Source: Nocardioides albidus
GTDB lineage: Bacteria; Actinomycetota; Actinomycetes; Propionibacteriales; Nocardioidaceae
Direction: 5' to 3'
Assembly (NCBI RefSeq): GCF_006335005.1
Contig: NZ_VDMP01000023.1
Span: forward strand, 159,183-196,669
Length of the DNA: 37,487 nt
The position numbers and the translations under genes are program-made. Below, one piece after another: positions 24,688-32,138 of the stretch (the stretch's first letter is position 1; each line of letters opens with the position of its first letter). The notes under the pieces were generated by a model. The model had not been told where the DNA came from and searched no databases. It worked only from the letters and a program-made list of their open reading frames with translations.

Positions 24688-25845
24688 TCAGCTCTCGATC
24701 CAGGCGCGGATCTCGTCGTTGTGCTGCCCGAGGGTGGGCGGCGCGATGTGCTGCTCGCGGCCGCCGGCGTAGGCGTTGTCGTCGAAGCGCAGGGTCGGCC
24801 CGGGGAGCTGGATGGAGCCCAGGGTGGGGTGATCGACGTCGATCAGCAGGCCCTGGGACAGGGTCTGGTCCCAGGCGTAGACGTCGTCGAGGGTGCGGAC
24901 CTTCCCGGCGGGGACGCCGGCCTTGTCGAGCCGCTCGAGGACGTCCTCGGCGGAGACCGTGGACAGCAGGCCCTCGATCAGCTCGATGACGGCGTCGCGG
25001 TTGCGGACGCGCTCGGGATTGGTCGCCATGCCCTCGCGGCCCGGGTCGATGCCGAGCTCGGCGCACAGCGCCTGCCACCGCTTCTCCGAGCCGCACGCGA
25101 TCTGCACGGGCGCGGTCGCGGTGGCGAACATGCCGTAGGGCGAGATCGACGGGTGGTGGCCGCCGGCGAGCCCGGGGACCTCCTTGGCGACGGTCCACTT
25201 GGTGCCCTGGAAGGCGTGCACGCCGATCATCCCGGCCAGCAGCGAGGTGTGCACGACCCGACCCCGGCCGGTGCGCTCGCGCTCGTAGAGGGCCGAGACG
25301 ACGCCGTACGCGCCGTTCATCCCGGCCAGCAGGTCGGCGATCGGCACGCCGACCTTGGTCGGCTCGCTCAGCCCGGTCAGCGACATCAGGCCGCCCTCGC
25401 CCTGGGCGATCTGGTCGAAGCCGGAGCGCGTCGCCTCGGGCCCGTCGTGCCCGAAGCCGGTGATCTGCAGGACGATCAGACGCGGGTTGATCTCGTGCAG
25501 GCGCGAGACGGGGAACCCGAGCCGGTCGAGCACGCCGACCCGGAAGTTCTCCATCAGCACGTCCGCCCGCTCGACGAGCTTGGCCAGGACGTCCTGGTCG
25601 GCCGGGTCCTTGAGGTCGAGGGTGATCGACTCCTTGTTGCGGTTGGCCGAGAGGAAGTACGTCGACTCCCGCTCACCCTCCGCGGGGTCGATGAACGGCG
25701 GGCCCCACGTCCGGGTGTCGTCGCCGCCGGGACTCTCGACCTTGATCACCCGGGCGCCGAGGTCGCCGAGCATCATCGCCGCATGGGGGCCGGCGAGAGC
25801 GCGGGTGAGATCAAGGACCAGGACATCATCGAGAGGCGCAGACAT
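24688..25845 (-). CDS. CaiB/BaiF (class III) CoA-transferase
   Basis: A 385-residue class III CoA-transferase, which moves CoA between carboxylates through a covalent aspartyl-CoA. The catalytic Asp is D144 in [13 protein letters not shown]. Other family blocks: [45 protein letters not shown], and the closing [11 protein letters not shown]. The substrate acids cannot be told. ATG 25845 has a -10 box and an inverted repeat directly upstream. It is convergent with the GAF regulator and divergent from adenosine deaminase. Confidence 0.92.
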   Translation of the reverse strand: MSAPLDDVLVLDLTRALAGPHAAMMLGDLGARVIKVESPGGDDTRTWGPPFIDPAEGERESTYFLSANRNKESITLDLKDPADQDVLAKLVERADVLMENFRVGVLDRLGFPVSRLHEINPRLIVLQITGFGHDGPEATRSGFDQIAQGEGGLMSLTGLSEPTKVGVPIADLLAGMNGAYGVVSALYERERTGRGRVVHTSLLAGMIGVHAFQGTKWTVAKEVPGLAGGHHPSISPYGMFATATAPVQIACGSEKRWQALCAELGIDPGREGMATNPERVRNRDAVIELIEGLLSTVSAEDVLERLDKAGVPAGKVRTLDDVYAWDQTLSQGLLIDVDHPTLGSIQLPGPTLRFDDNAYAGGREQHIAPPTLGQHNDEIRAWIES

Positions 25846-25851
25846 GGCGCC

Positions 25852-25868
25852 ACGCTATCGACATCGAT
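25852..25868 (-). promoter_or_regulatory. caiB promoter: -10 box TAGCGT with inverted repeat ATCGA-CA-TCGAT
   Basis: On the minus strand TAGCGT (25852-25857) ends 6 bases before ATG 25845, indicating a leaderless transcript. A perfect 5-bp inverted repeat with 2-base centre (25857-25868) lies immediately upstream in the spacer region, a good place for a repressor. Confidence 0.45.
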
Positions 25869-25929
25869 CCGACTCGGACATAGCAGCACCTGCCAACCGG
25901 CACCGCCTGCGCCTGGACCACCGGGTTGG

Positions 25930-25935
25930 CACAAT
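25930..25935 (+). promoter_or_regulatory. -10 box (CACAAT) of adenosine deaminase
   Basis: CACAAT ends 6 bases before ATG 25942, the same box and spacing as for osmC. Confidence 0.45.
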
Positions 25936-25941
25936 GCGTCC

Positions 25942-27033
25942 ATGGAACCCACCCCCGCACTTTCCGAGGATCTGCTGCGTGCCGCCCCCAAGGTGCTGCT
26001 CCACGATCACCTCGACGGCGGACTGCGCCCGGCCACGATCATCGAGCTCGCGGCAGGTGTGGGACACGCTCTCCCCGAGACCAGCGCCGAGGCGCTCGCC
26101 CGGTGGTTCGCCGAGGCGGCCGACTCCGGCTCGCTCGAGCGCTACCTGGAGACGTTCGCCCACACCGTCGGGGTCATGCAGACGAGCGAGGCGCTGACCC
26201 GCGTCGCCCGCGAGTGCGTCGAGGACCTCGCCGCCGACGGGGTCGTCTACGCCGAGATCCGCTACGCCCCCGAGCTCCACGTCGAGGCCGGTCTCGACCT
26301 CGAGGACGTCGTCGCCGCCGTCCAGCAGGGCTTCGAGGAGGGCATGGCCGCGGTCTCGGCGTCGGGGGGACGGATCATCGTCCGGCACCTGCTCACCGCG
26401 ATGCGCCAGGCCGCCCGCGCCATGGAGATCGCCGAGCTCGCGATCACCTGGCGCGACCGTGGCGTCGTGGGCTTCGACATCGCCGGGCCGGAGGCCGGCT
26501 ACCCGCCCACCCGCTTCATCGACGCGTTCGAGTACCTCCAGCGGGAGAACTCCCACTTCACCATCCACGCCGGCGAGGGCTTCGGCCTCCCGTCGATCTG
26601 GGAGGCGGTGCAGTGGTGCGGCGCGGACCGGCTCGGCCACGGCGTGCGGATCGTCGACGACATCAAGGTGAGCGAGGACGGCGTCGCCGAGCTGGGTCGC
26701 CTGGCGTCGTACGTCCGCGACAAGCGGATCCCGCTCGAGATGTGCCCGTCGTCCAACGTGCAGACCGGTGCGGCGCCGTCGCTCGCCGAGCACCCGATCC
26801 GGCTGCTGGCCTCGTTGCGCTTCCGGGTCACGGTCAACACCGACAACCGGCTGATGAGCCGCACCACCCTGAGCCGGGAGTTCGGCCTGCTCGCCGAGAC
26901 GTTCGGCTACGGCTGGTCGGAGATGGAGTGGCTGACCGTCAACGCGATGAAGTCCGCCTTCATCCCCTACGACGAGCGCTACCGGCTGATCACCGAGACC
27001 ATCAAGCCGTGGTACGCCGAGCGCCGGGACTGA
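25942..27033 (+). CDS. add: Adenosine deaminase
   Basis: A 363-residue amidohydrolase that deaminates adenosine or deoxyadenosine to inosine. Zinc ligands and catalytic residues are in place: HDHLDG (H21, H23), HAGEG (H209, catalytic E212), the [11 protein letters not shown] block and NTDN with D301. In many adenosine deaminases the last motif is D-D; here it is D-N, which I recall from other actinobacterial members. ATG 25942 is set by the -10 box. It converges with the type VII-like operon, with only 3 bases between stops. With deoC and the phosphomutase in the window it fits nucleoside salvage. Confidence 0.93.
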   Translation: MEPTPALSEDLLRAAPKVLLHDHLDGGLRPATIIELAAGVGHALPETSAEALARWFAEAADSGSLERYLETFAHTVGVMQTSEALTRVARECVEDLAADGVVYAEIRYAPELHVEAGLDLEDVVAAVQQGFEEGMAAVSASGGRIIVRHLLTAMRQAARAMEIAELAITWRDRGVVGFDIAGPEAGYPPTRFIDAFEYLQRENSHFTIHAGEGFGLPSIWEAVQWCGADRLGHGVRIVDDIKVSEDGVAELGRLASYVRDKRIPLEMCPSSNVQTGAAPSLAEHPIRLLASLRFRVTVNTDNRLMSRTTLSREFGLLAETFGYGWSEMEWLTVNAMKSAFIPYDERYRLITETIKPWYAERRD

Positions 27034-27036
27034 CGC

Positions 27037-27864
27037 TCAGGACGGCCAGCCGGCCGGGTTGTTGATGTCGTCGCTGCTGCCCTCGCTGATCTTGGGCCAG
27101 TGGTTGTTCGGCAGGCCGTCGAACCCGGCGGTGAGGATCTCCCAGCTCTCCGAGGCCTGGGTCACCTGGTTCTTCCAGAAGGTCAGCAGCAGGACGGCGA
27201 CGTCGCCGATCTTCTGGATGATCAGCGCGAACGCGTCGGCGATCGCGGGGATCCACGCGCCGAGCGCCTTGCCGACGTCGGCGAAGCTGCCGACCAGGGA
27301 GATCGCCGAGGTCGCGTAGTCGATGTAGTTGGTGATCAGGTCCAGCCACAGCTGGAGGATCCGGTCCGCGCCGTCACGGGTGAGGTCACCGCCGAGCTGG
27401 AGGTTGTTCGACAGCGCCAGCAGCGCGTCGCTCTGCTCGGTCGCGACGGTGGAGTAGGCGTTATAGGCCGGGCCCTCCCACGTGTTGCCGAGGCTGACGA
27501 TGTCCTGGTTGAGCGTGGTCGACTGGTAGAGCGTGGCCTTCGCGGCGATGTACGCCTTGGAGTAGTCGATCAGCGAGAGTGGGTCACCGGCGAGCTCGCC
27601 GACGGCTCGGGCCACCTTGCCCCGCAGCTCGTTGATCCCCTTCTGGATCTCCGGCTGGATCTCGTCGTTCCACTTGTCGATCGCCTTCTCGGCCTCGCTC
27701 TCGCCCGGGATCAGCCTGCCGAGCTTGGCGAGCACGCTGTTCGCGGCGTCCTCGAGCTTGCCCGCGGCCCAGTTGGCCTTGTCGACGAGGTCGTCGATCA
27801 TCTGCTCGGTCTTCTCTTCGACCTTGTCGACGAGCTCGTCGAAGGTCTGCGGTCCGTCAGTCAT
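27037..27864 (-). CDS. WXG-motif helical protein, type VII secretion substrate-like
   Basis: A 275-residue, mostly helical protein. An acidic/basic coiled-coil-like N-terminus (ELVDKVEEKTEQMIDDLVDKANW) is followed by helices and a WEG turn at 129-131 (LGNTWEGPAYNAYS), the position a WxG hairpin would take in a WXG100-like or PPE/LXG-like helical pair. Residues about 200-225 are hydrophobic (WIPAIADAFALIIQKIGDVAVLLLTFW), perhaps a membrane-active or buried segment. It overlaps the upstream small WXG100-like gene by 8 bases, so the two are likely made together. No toxin domain is recognised. ATG 27864. Confidence 0.65.
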   Translation of the reverse strand: MTDGPQTFDELVDKVEEKTEQMIDDLVDKANWAAGKLEDAANSVLAKLGRLIPGESEAEKAIDKWNDEIQPEIQKGINELRGKVARAVGELAGDPLSLIDYSKAYIAAKATLYQSTTLNQDIVSLGNTWEGPAYNAYSTVATEQSDALLALSNNLQLGGDLTRDGADRILQLWLDLITNYIDYATSAISLVGSFADVGKALGAWIPAIADAFALIIQKIGDVAVLLLTFWKNQVTQASESWEILTAGFDGLPNNHWPKISEGSSDDINNPAGWPS

Positions 27865-28195
27865 GGTGGTACCCCGACTCCTCGATCATCTTGTCCAGCT
27901 TCTGCGCGCTCGTCGCCGCCGTGGCGTCGGAGTCGTCGTACTCGTTGGCGCAGGAGACCAGCGCCGCGTCGAGGTAGGCGAAGCTGTAGCCCGCGTCGGT
28001 CAAGCAGTTCGCCATGTCGCTGGTCCACTCGTCGTACATCTCGCGGACGCCGGCGCTGCCGGCCATGAAGCCGAACTTCCAGCCCTGGCCGAAGCCGGGG
28101 CTGATGGCGGCGCGCACGGTGGCGACGTCGTCCTTCCGGTCGCTCCACACGGCGGCCTGGCGACGGAGGTTCTGCGACTGGACTGCGAAACTCAT
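27857..28195 (-). CDS. Small WXG100/EspC-like protein with YxxxD export signal
   Basis: A 112-residue helical protein (MSFAVQSQNLRRQAAVWSDR at the start). YDDSD at residues 86-90 matches the YxxxD signal that directs ESX (type VII) secretion substrates. The overall size and this signal match EspC/WXG100-type partners. ATG 28195 overlaps the upstream stop (ATGA) and its own stop overlaps the next start, so it is the middle gene of a coupled trio. No EccC ATPase or other ESX machinery is in the window. Exact family assignment is by pattern only. Confidence 0.65.
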   Translation of the reverse strand: MSFAVQSQNLRRQAAVWSDRKDDVATVRAAISPGFGQGWKFGFMAGSAGVREMYDEWTSDMANCLTDAGYSFAYLDAALVSCANEYDDSDATAATSAQKLDKMIEESGYHHD

Positions 28196-28704
28196 CGGTG
28201 GTCTCTCCTCTGGTAGGCGGCCGCGAAGGCCTGCTGGATCGCGGCGGCGACGTTGCTCGCCGACGCCTGGCGCAACCAGCCGGCGTCGGCGTCGAGCCGG
28301 CCACCGGCGCCCGACGCGTCGAGGACGACGCTCAGGCACTGGTTGTCGGACTCGCCCTGCTCGCCCCCGATCGGCACGACCCGGTGATCGTCGCGGGGCG
28401 GGGCACCGTGCTCCTCGAGGTCGCGCAACGCCTCGGCGACCAGCTCGCGCATCGGGCGGCGGGGCGGTGCGGTGACCCGGGCTGCGTGGGCCCGGCCGTC
28501 CGGGCCGATGCTCCGGGAGGCCGTCGGTCGGCCTTCGGCCACGGCGGCGAGGTAGGCCCGCTGCAGCTCGGCGTCCAGGGCGGTCGGCTCGCGGAGCTCG
28601 TCGGGCAGGTGGGCGAAGCTCGCGCTGACCACGCGGAGGTCGGCGTCGAGGTCGACCTGCAGCGGCGGCGCCGTGTTGACAGGAAGCGGAGGGTCGAGAC
28701 TCAT
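28192..28704 (-). CDS. First gene of the type VII-like trio; YbaB/EspL-like, hypothetical
   Basis: A 170-residue acidic protein. A strand/helix start (PPLQVDLDADLRVVSASFAHLPDELREPTALDAELQRAYLAAVAEG) suggests a YbaB-like fold such as the EspL proteins of ESX loci, but the match is weak. The C-terminus has a second similar unit (RLDADAGWLRQASASNVAAAIQQAFAAAYQ). ATG 28704 is favoured because GAGAGTGAG precedes it. Translation is coupled to the EspC-like gene by ATGA. A chaperone or scaffold role for the substrates is a guess. Confidence 0.6.
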   Translation of the reverse strand: MSLDPPLPVNTAPPLQVDLDADLRVVSASFAHLPDELREPTALDAELQRAYLAAVAEGRPTASRSIGPDGRAHAARVTAPPRRPMRELVAEALRDLEEHGAPPRDDHRVVPIGGEQGESDNQCLSVVLDASGAGGRLDADAGWLRQASASNVAAAIQQAFAAAYQRRDHR

Positions 28705-28819
28705 GTGCTCACTCTCGAGGGTGGCGGTCGGTGTCGGAGTCCTCGATTCCCCGGTTGCGCGGCGGTCAATCCTCGGTCGCCGGATTCGGTCACCCCGGTT
28801 TCGGCTTGCCGGGGCCGGA

Positions 28820-28825
28820 CAGGAT
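28820..28825 (+). promoter_or_regulatory. -10 box (CAGGAT) of the lipoprotein gene
   Basis: CAGGAT ends 6 bases before ATG 28832, fitting a leaderless transcript. Confidence 0.4.
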
Positions 28826-28831
28826 GGGGTT

Positions 28832-29371
28832 ATGCGACCACTCGTTGCTCTCGGGCCGCTCGTCCTCGTGGGAGTCCTGTCGGCGTGCTCCGACCCGGCC
28901 GCGACGGTGGACGACGGGCCCGACGACGCCAGCTCCACCGGGGCGATGACCCGGGAGACCTGCGCGGCACTGGTGCCCGACGCGGTCTTCGCCGACCTCG
29001 GATGGGTGCCGACCGGCAGCGCGACGCCCGACGAGCTGACCTGCACCCGCGAGGCCACCGAGGGACAGGTGAGCGTCCAGCGACGGGCCCTGGCCTACAC
29101 GGGTCCCGACGACCGTGCCGCCGCAGCCCGGACCGCCTGGGAGCAGCGCTGCGACGAGGTCGGCGCGATGGTCGACCGGGCCGCCGGGATCGCCCCGGAG
29201 GCCGCCGCGTCCTGTGCGCTGGTGGCCGATCGAGGTCCCGACAGCGTCCTGGTGCTCCGGACCGGTGACGACGACGTCCTCGAGATCCGGGTCGCGCCGC
29301 GGGCGGACACCCCGGTCGAGCGGATCGAGGCCGGGCTCAGGGCGCTCGCGACGGCCGCCACCGCGTCCTGA
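28832..29371 (+). CDS. Hypothetical lipoprotein (DUF3558-like in layout)
   Basis: A 179-residue secreted lipoprotein. A signal sequence with lipobox LSAC places the lipidated cysteine at C19. The mature part has a Ser/Asp/Gly-rich linker and then a compact domain with four cysteines (TCAALVPDAVFADLGW, LTCTRE, QRCDEVGA, SCALVADRG). The CAALVPDAVF start, a central CTRE and a C-terminal LVADRGPDSVLVLR recall the DUF3558-type actinobacterial lipoproteins, but I cannot confirm the family. It lies divergent from the type VII-like trio. Function unknown. Confidence 0.78.
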   Translation: MRPLVALGPLVLVGVLSACSDPAATVDDGPDDASSTGAMTRETCAALVPDAVFADLGWVPTGSATPDELTCTREATEGQVSVQRRALAYTGPDDRAAAARTAWEQRCDEVGAMVDRAAGIAPEAAASCALVADRGPDSVLVLRTGDDDVLEIRVAPRADTPVERIEAGLRALATAATAS

Positions 29372-29389
29372 TCCGAGCGCCGGCCGCCC

Positions 29390-29908
29390 TCAGACCACGA
29401 ACCAGAAGTGGGACCAGCCGGCGATCCCGACGCGGTGCCCGGTCCACTGCTGCTCGCGCACGACCACCAGGCGCCCCGTCGCGGGATCGAAGACCTCGAC
29501 CCCGCCCTCGACCGCTCCGACGGCGAGGGCGACGTGGCGGGGCAGCCACCGGTTGCCGACGTAGACGCCGACGGGCCGGCCGCGCACCTGCTCGCGCAGG
29601 ACGTCGTACCCGATCGCCGGGCGGGGCCGGACGAGCACCGTCGCGATGTGCTCGCCCGTGAGCGAGCGCAACGCGTTGGCGACCGCCCACGGAGGCGTGC
29701 CCAGCGCGCGCGGCCACGGCATCTGGAGGCGGTCGCGCGGGCTGCGCGATGAGGTGAGGAGCCGGTGCTCGTCGGTGATGTCGCGCTCCGGGTCCTCCGG
29801 CCGCCACTCGGTCAGCAGGGCCCGCGCGCCGAGAACGCTGGCGGCTCCGCAGCTGCGGGCGTCGGGTTGACGCAGGCGGCTCGGTGGGAGGTCAGCGGGC
29901 CACCGCAT
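29390..29908 (-). CDS. Papain-like (C39/NlpC-type) cysteine-protease-like protein
   Basis: A 172-residue protein with a possible Cys-His-Asp catalytic set in the usual order: C20 in ARSCGAASVL, H125 in PRHVALAVG and D141 in EVFDPATG. This is the arrangement of papain-like peptidases such as C39. No signal peptide is visible, so it acts in the cytosol or on a specific partner. ATG 29908 lies 17 bases inside the end of the upstream P-loop kinase gene, showing coupling; earlier starts overlap it further. Whether it is an active peptidase, transglutaminase or a non-catalytic relative is open. Confidence 0.6.
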   Translation of the reverse strand: MRWPADLPPSRLRQPDARSCGAASVLGARALLTEWRPEDPERDITDEHRLLTSSRSPRDRLQMPWPRALGTPPWAVANALRSLTGEHIATVLVRPRPAIGYDVLREQVRGRPVGVYVGNRWLPRHVALAVGAVEGGVEVFDPATGRLVVVREQQWTGHRVGIAGWSHFWFVV

Positions 29909-30527
29909 GGTCGTCCTCCTGCTGGCCGGCGAGCTCGGCGAACGCCCGGTCGCCCGTGGCGACCCGACAGCCCACCTCGCTCGCCCGGCGCACGATCTGG
30001 CGCTGGGCGTGGGCAAGCGCCAGTCCGCGTCGCAGGAGGACGAGCGGCGGCTTGCGGTGCTCGCGCAGGTCGCGGGTCAGCCGGCGCCAGAAGGTGACGG
30101 CGGGGTGCTGGGTGACGCAGTACGCCTCCGCCAGGATCCCGGCCCGGCGGCACTCCTCGACGATCTCCGTCGCGAAGATCCCCTCCGCGCAGAACCGGGG
30201 CGCGCCGTGCAGGTCGAGCCGCTGACCGCCGGTCCGCCGGCTCTGCGAGATCGAGTAGACCGGCACCTCGGTCGCGCCGTTCGCGCACAGCTCGCTCAAC
30301 GCGGCGAACGCGTCCTCGTGGTTCCAGGTGCCCGGGTGGTCCCAGTCGACGAGCCCCGCGTTGGCGCCGTCGGTGATGAGCGGCAGCCCCGGCTCGTCGC
30401 CGTCGCGGTAGAAGTCGTCGAGCCGCAGGGTCGGCCAGCCGCACGCCTTCGCGAGCCGCTCCGCGAGCCGGGACTTGCCGGACCCGGACGGGCCGGCGAG
30501 CACGATCACACGGGCACGAGTGGTCAT
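29892..30527 (-). CDS. Uridine-kinase-like P-loop protein
   Basis: A 211-residue P-loop kinase with Walker A GPSGSGKS (12-19), RLDDFYRDGD at about 38-45 as in uridine kinases, and a WDHPGTWN segment matching the DWDHP substrate motif. The rest is divergent (EIFATEIVEECRRAGI, TFWRRLTRDLREHRKP), so the substrate might not be uridine. It would phosphorylate a nucleoside or related small molecule in the cytosol. ATG 30527 has CAGACT as a -10 box 8 bases upstream. It is divergent from the MOSC gene and shares its transcript with the papain-like gene. Confidence 0.82.
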   Translation of the reverse strand: MTTRARVIVLAGPSGSGKSRLAERLAKACGWPTLRLDDFYRDGDEPGLPLITDGANAGLVDWDHPGTWNHEDAFAALSELCANGATEVPVYSISQSRRTGGQRLDLHGAPRFCAEGIFATEIVEECRRAGILAEAYCVTQHPAVTFWRRLTRDLREHRKPPLVLLRRGLALAHAQRQIVRRASEVGCRVATGDRAFAELAGQQEDDHAVAR

Positions 30528-30535
30528 GGGGGTCG

Positions 30536-30541
30536 AGTCTG
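30536..30541 (-). promoter_or_regulatory. -10 box (CAGACT) of the uridine-kinase-like gene
   Basis: CAGACT on the minus strand ends 8 bases before ATG 30527. Confidence 0.4.
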
Positions 30542-30594
30542 CCGTACCGCCCCCGGGCGGGCGAGTCCACGGCTCGGCTCGGAACCGGCCGTGG

Positions 30595-30600
30595 CAGGCT
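30595..30600 (+). promoter_or_regulatory. -10 box (CAGGCT) of the MOSC gene
   Basis: CAGGCT ends 7 bases before GTG 30608, with no Shine-Dalgarno. Confidence 0.4.
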
Positions 30601-30607
30601 GGACCGC

Positions 30608-31216
30608 GTGGAGCAGAGCGCGCGGGTGGCGTCGGTCGCACGCGAGGAGATGCATGCCTTCAGCAAGACCGTGCGGGACGAGCTCCTCCTCATCGAGGGC
30701 ATGGGTGTGGCCGGCGACGCCCACGCGGGCACCCTCGTCCAGCACCGCTCCCGCAAGCGGCGCAACCCCAACGTGGTCAACCTGCGGCAGGTCCACCTCC
30801 TCCACGCCGAACTGCTCGAGGAGGCGCGCGCGGCCGGACACGACGTCGGTCCCGGATCGCTGGGGGAGAACATCCTCACCGCCGGCCTGGACGTCCTCGG
30901 CCTCCCCGTCGACACCCTCCTGCACATCGGCGACACGCGCCTGCGGGTCACCGGGCTGCGCAACCCGTGCCGTCAGATCGACGAGCTCTCCGCGGGCCTG
31001 CTCAAGGTCGTCGTCGCCCGCGCCGACGGCGTCGCCTCCGCCTCCGACGTCACGCTGGGACCCACGGGCGGCGCCGACAACGTCGACGGTCGGGCGATCG
31101 TCCGCAGGGCGGGCATCATGGCCGTCGTCGAGCGAGGCGGCGTCGTCCGACCCGGGATGCCGATCGGAGTCGAGCTGCCGCCCTCCGGCCAGCGCCGCCC
31201 GCTCGCTCCCGTCTGA
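30608..31216 (+). CDS. MOSC-domain protein
   Basis: A 202-residue MOSC (molybdenum cofactor sulfurase C-terminal) protein. The conserved cysteine is C121 in LRNPCRQID, with GPGSLGENILTAGLDVL and LHIGDTRLRVTGL before it. Stand-alone MOSC proteins bind molybdenum cofactor and pass sulfur or act on N-hydroxylated compounds with a molybdenum centre. A role beside the cox-type maturation genes about 8 kb away is possible but not shown by linkage. GTG 30608 is supported by the -10 box. It is convergent with the aldehyde dehydrogenase cluster. Confidence 0.9.
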   Translation: MEQSARVASVAREEMHAFSKTVRDELLLIEGMGVAGDAHAGTLVQHRSRKRRNPNVVNLRQVHLLHAELLEEARAAGHDVGPGSLGENILTAGLDVLGLPVDTLLHIGDTRLRVTGLRNPCRQIDELSAGLLKVVVARADGVASASDVTLGPTGGADNVDGRAIVRRAGIMAVVERGGVVRPGMPIGVELPPSGQRRPLAPV

Positions 31217-31228
31217 GTGGTCGAGAGC

Positions 31229-31244
31229 AGACGTCGCGACGTCT
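31229..31244. other. Perfect 16-bp palindrome between convergent genes
   Basis: AGACGTCGCGACGTCT is fully self-complementary. It lies between the MOSC stop (31216) and the aldehyde-dehydrogenase-like stop (31263). It could be a small bidirectional terminator hairpin or a protein site; its position favours the first. Confidence 0.5.
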
Positions 31245-31262
31245 CGCCCGCCTGTCCGCGGG

Positions 31263-32138
31263 TCAGATGCCGATCGGGTGCCAGACCGTCTTCTGCTCGA
31301 CGAACGCGGTCATCGGCGCCAGGCCCGGCTCGGCCGACCAGTCCGGCTCGGCGTCCGGCGCGCGGCGTACCCGCGTGAGGTTGTCGGCCGCGGCCACCTC
31401 GAGCGAGGTCGCCAGGTCGGGTGAGCCCGCGACGCCGCACAGGTCGATCGCGTTGACGTCCATGTGCGAGGCGAGCCACGGACCCAGCACCGCTGCGTCG
31501 CCGGTGAGGATGTTGACCACGCCGCCGGGGACGTCGGAGGTGGCGAGCACCTCGGCGAAGGTCACGGCGGGCAGCGGGCGGGCGTACGACGACACGACCA
31601 CCGCGACGTTGCCGGTCACGATCACCGGCGCGACGACGGAAACCAGGCCGAGCAGCGACGAGGACTGCGGCGCGAGGACGCCGACGACGCCGGTGGGCTC
31701 GGGAGCGGTGTGGTTGAAGAACGGGCCGGCCACCGGGTTGGCGTTGCCGATGACCTGGGCGAGCTTGTCGGCCCAGCCGGCGTACCAGACGAGGCGGTCG
31801 ACGGCGGCGTCCACCTGGGCGCGCGCGGCCGCGGCGGAGGCGCCCTCGGACTGGCGCACGGCCTCCTCGAACTGGGGGCGGCGGTCCTCCATGACCTCGG
31901 CGATCCGATAGAGGATCTGGCCGCGGTTGTAGGCCGTGCGTGCGGACCAGGGCCCGAAGGCCTTGCGTGCGGCGACGACCGCGTCGCGCACGTCCTTGCG
32001 CGACGCGAGAGCGGCGTTGGCCACGAACCTCCCCTTGCTGTCGGTCACCTCGTAGGAGTGACCGGACTCCGAGCGCGGGAACGCGCCGCCGATGTAGAGC
32101 TTGTAGGTCTTGCGGACGTCGATCCGTGACGCAGCCAT
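31263..32138 (-). CDS. Aldehyde-dehydrogenase-like protein lacking the catalytic half
   Basis: A 291-residue ALDH homologue that stops where the catalytic part would start. It keeps the N-terminal and NAD-binding segments (YIGGAFPRSESGHSYEVTDSKG, AYNRGQILYRIAEVMEDRR, GVVGVLAPQSSSLLGLVSVV, GGVVNILTGD) but has no LELGGK glutamate and no QGxxCCAG cysteine. It then diverges into about 60 residues ending WHPIGI. It should not oxidise aldehydes itself. Stop and start are shared with the full-length ALDH (TGATG), so both are made together and it may be a regulatory or structural partner. It is intact, so not an evident pseudogene. Confidence 0.85.
   Translation of the reverse strand: MAASRIDVRKTYKLYIGGAFPRSESGHSYEVTDSKGRFVANAALASRKDVRDAVVAARKAFGPWSARTAYNRGQILYRIAEVMEDRRPQFEEAVRQSEGASAAAARAQVDAAVDRLVWYAGWADKLAQVIGNANPVAGPFFNHTAPEPTGVVGVLAPQSSSLLGLVSVVAPVIVTGNVAVVVSSYARPLPAVTFAEVLATSDVPGGVVNILTGDAAVLGPWLASHMDVNAIDLCGVAGSPDLATSLEVAAADNLTRVRRAPDAEPDWSAEPGLAPMTAFVEQKTVWHPIGI

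Noticed and set aside
31263..32138. Half ALDH called a pseudogene or frameshifted gene
   Set aside because: The frame is intact to a normal stop and no leftover catalytic half follows in any frame; the full ALDH is a separate upstream gene.
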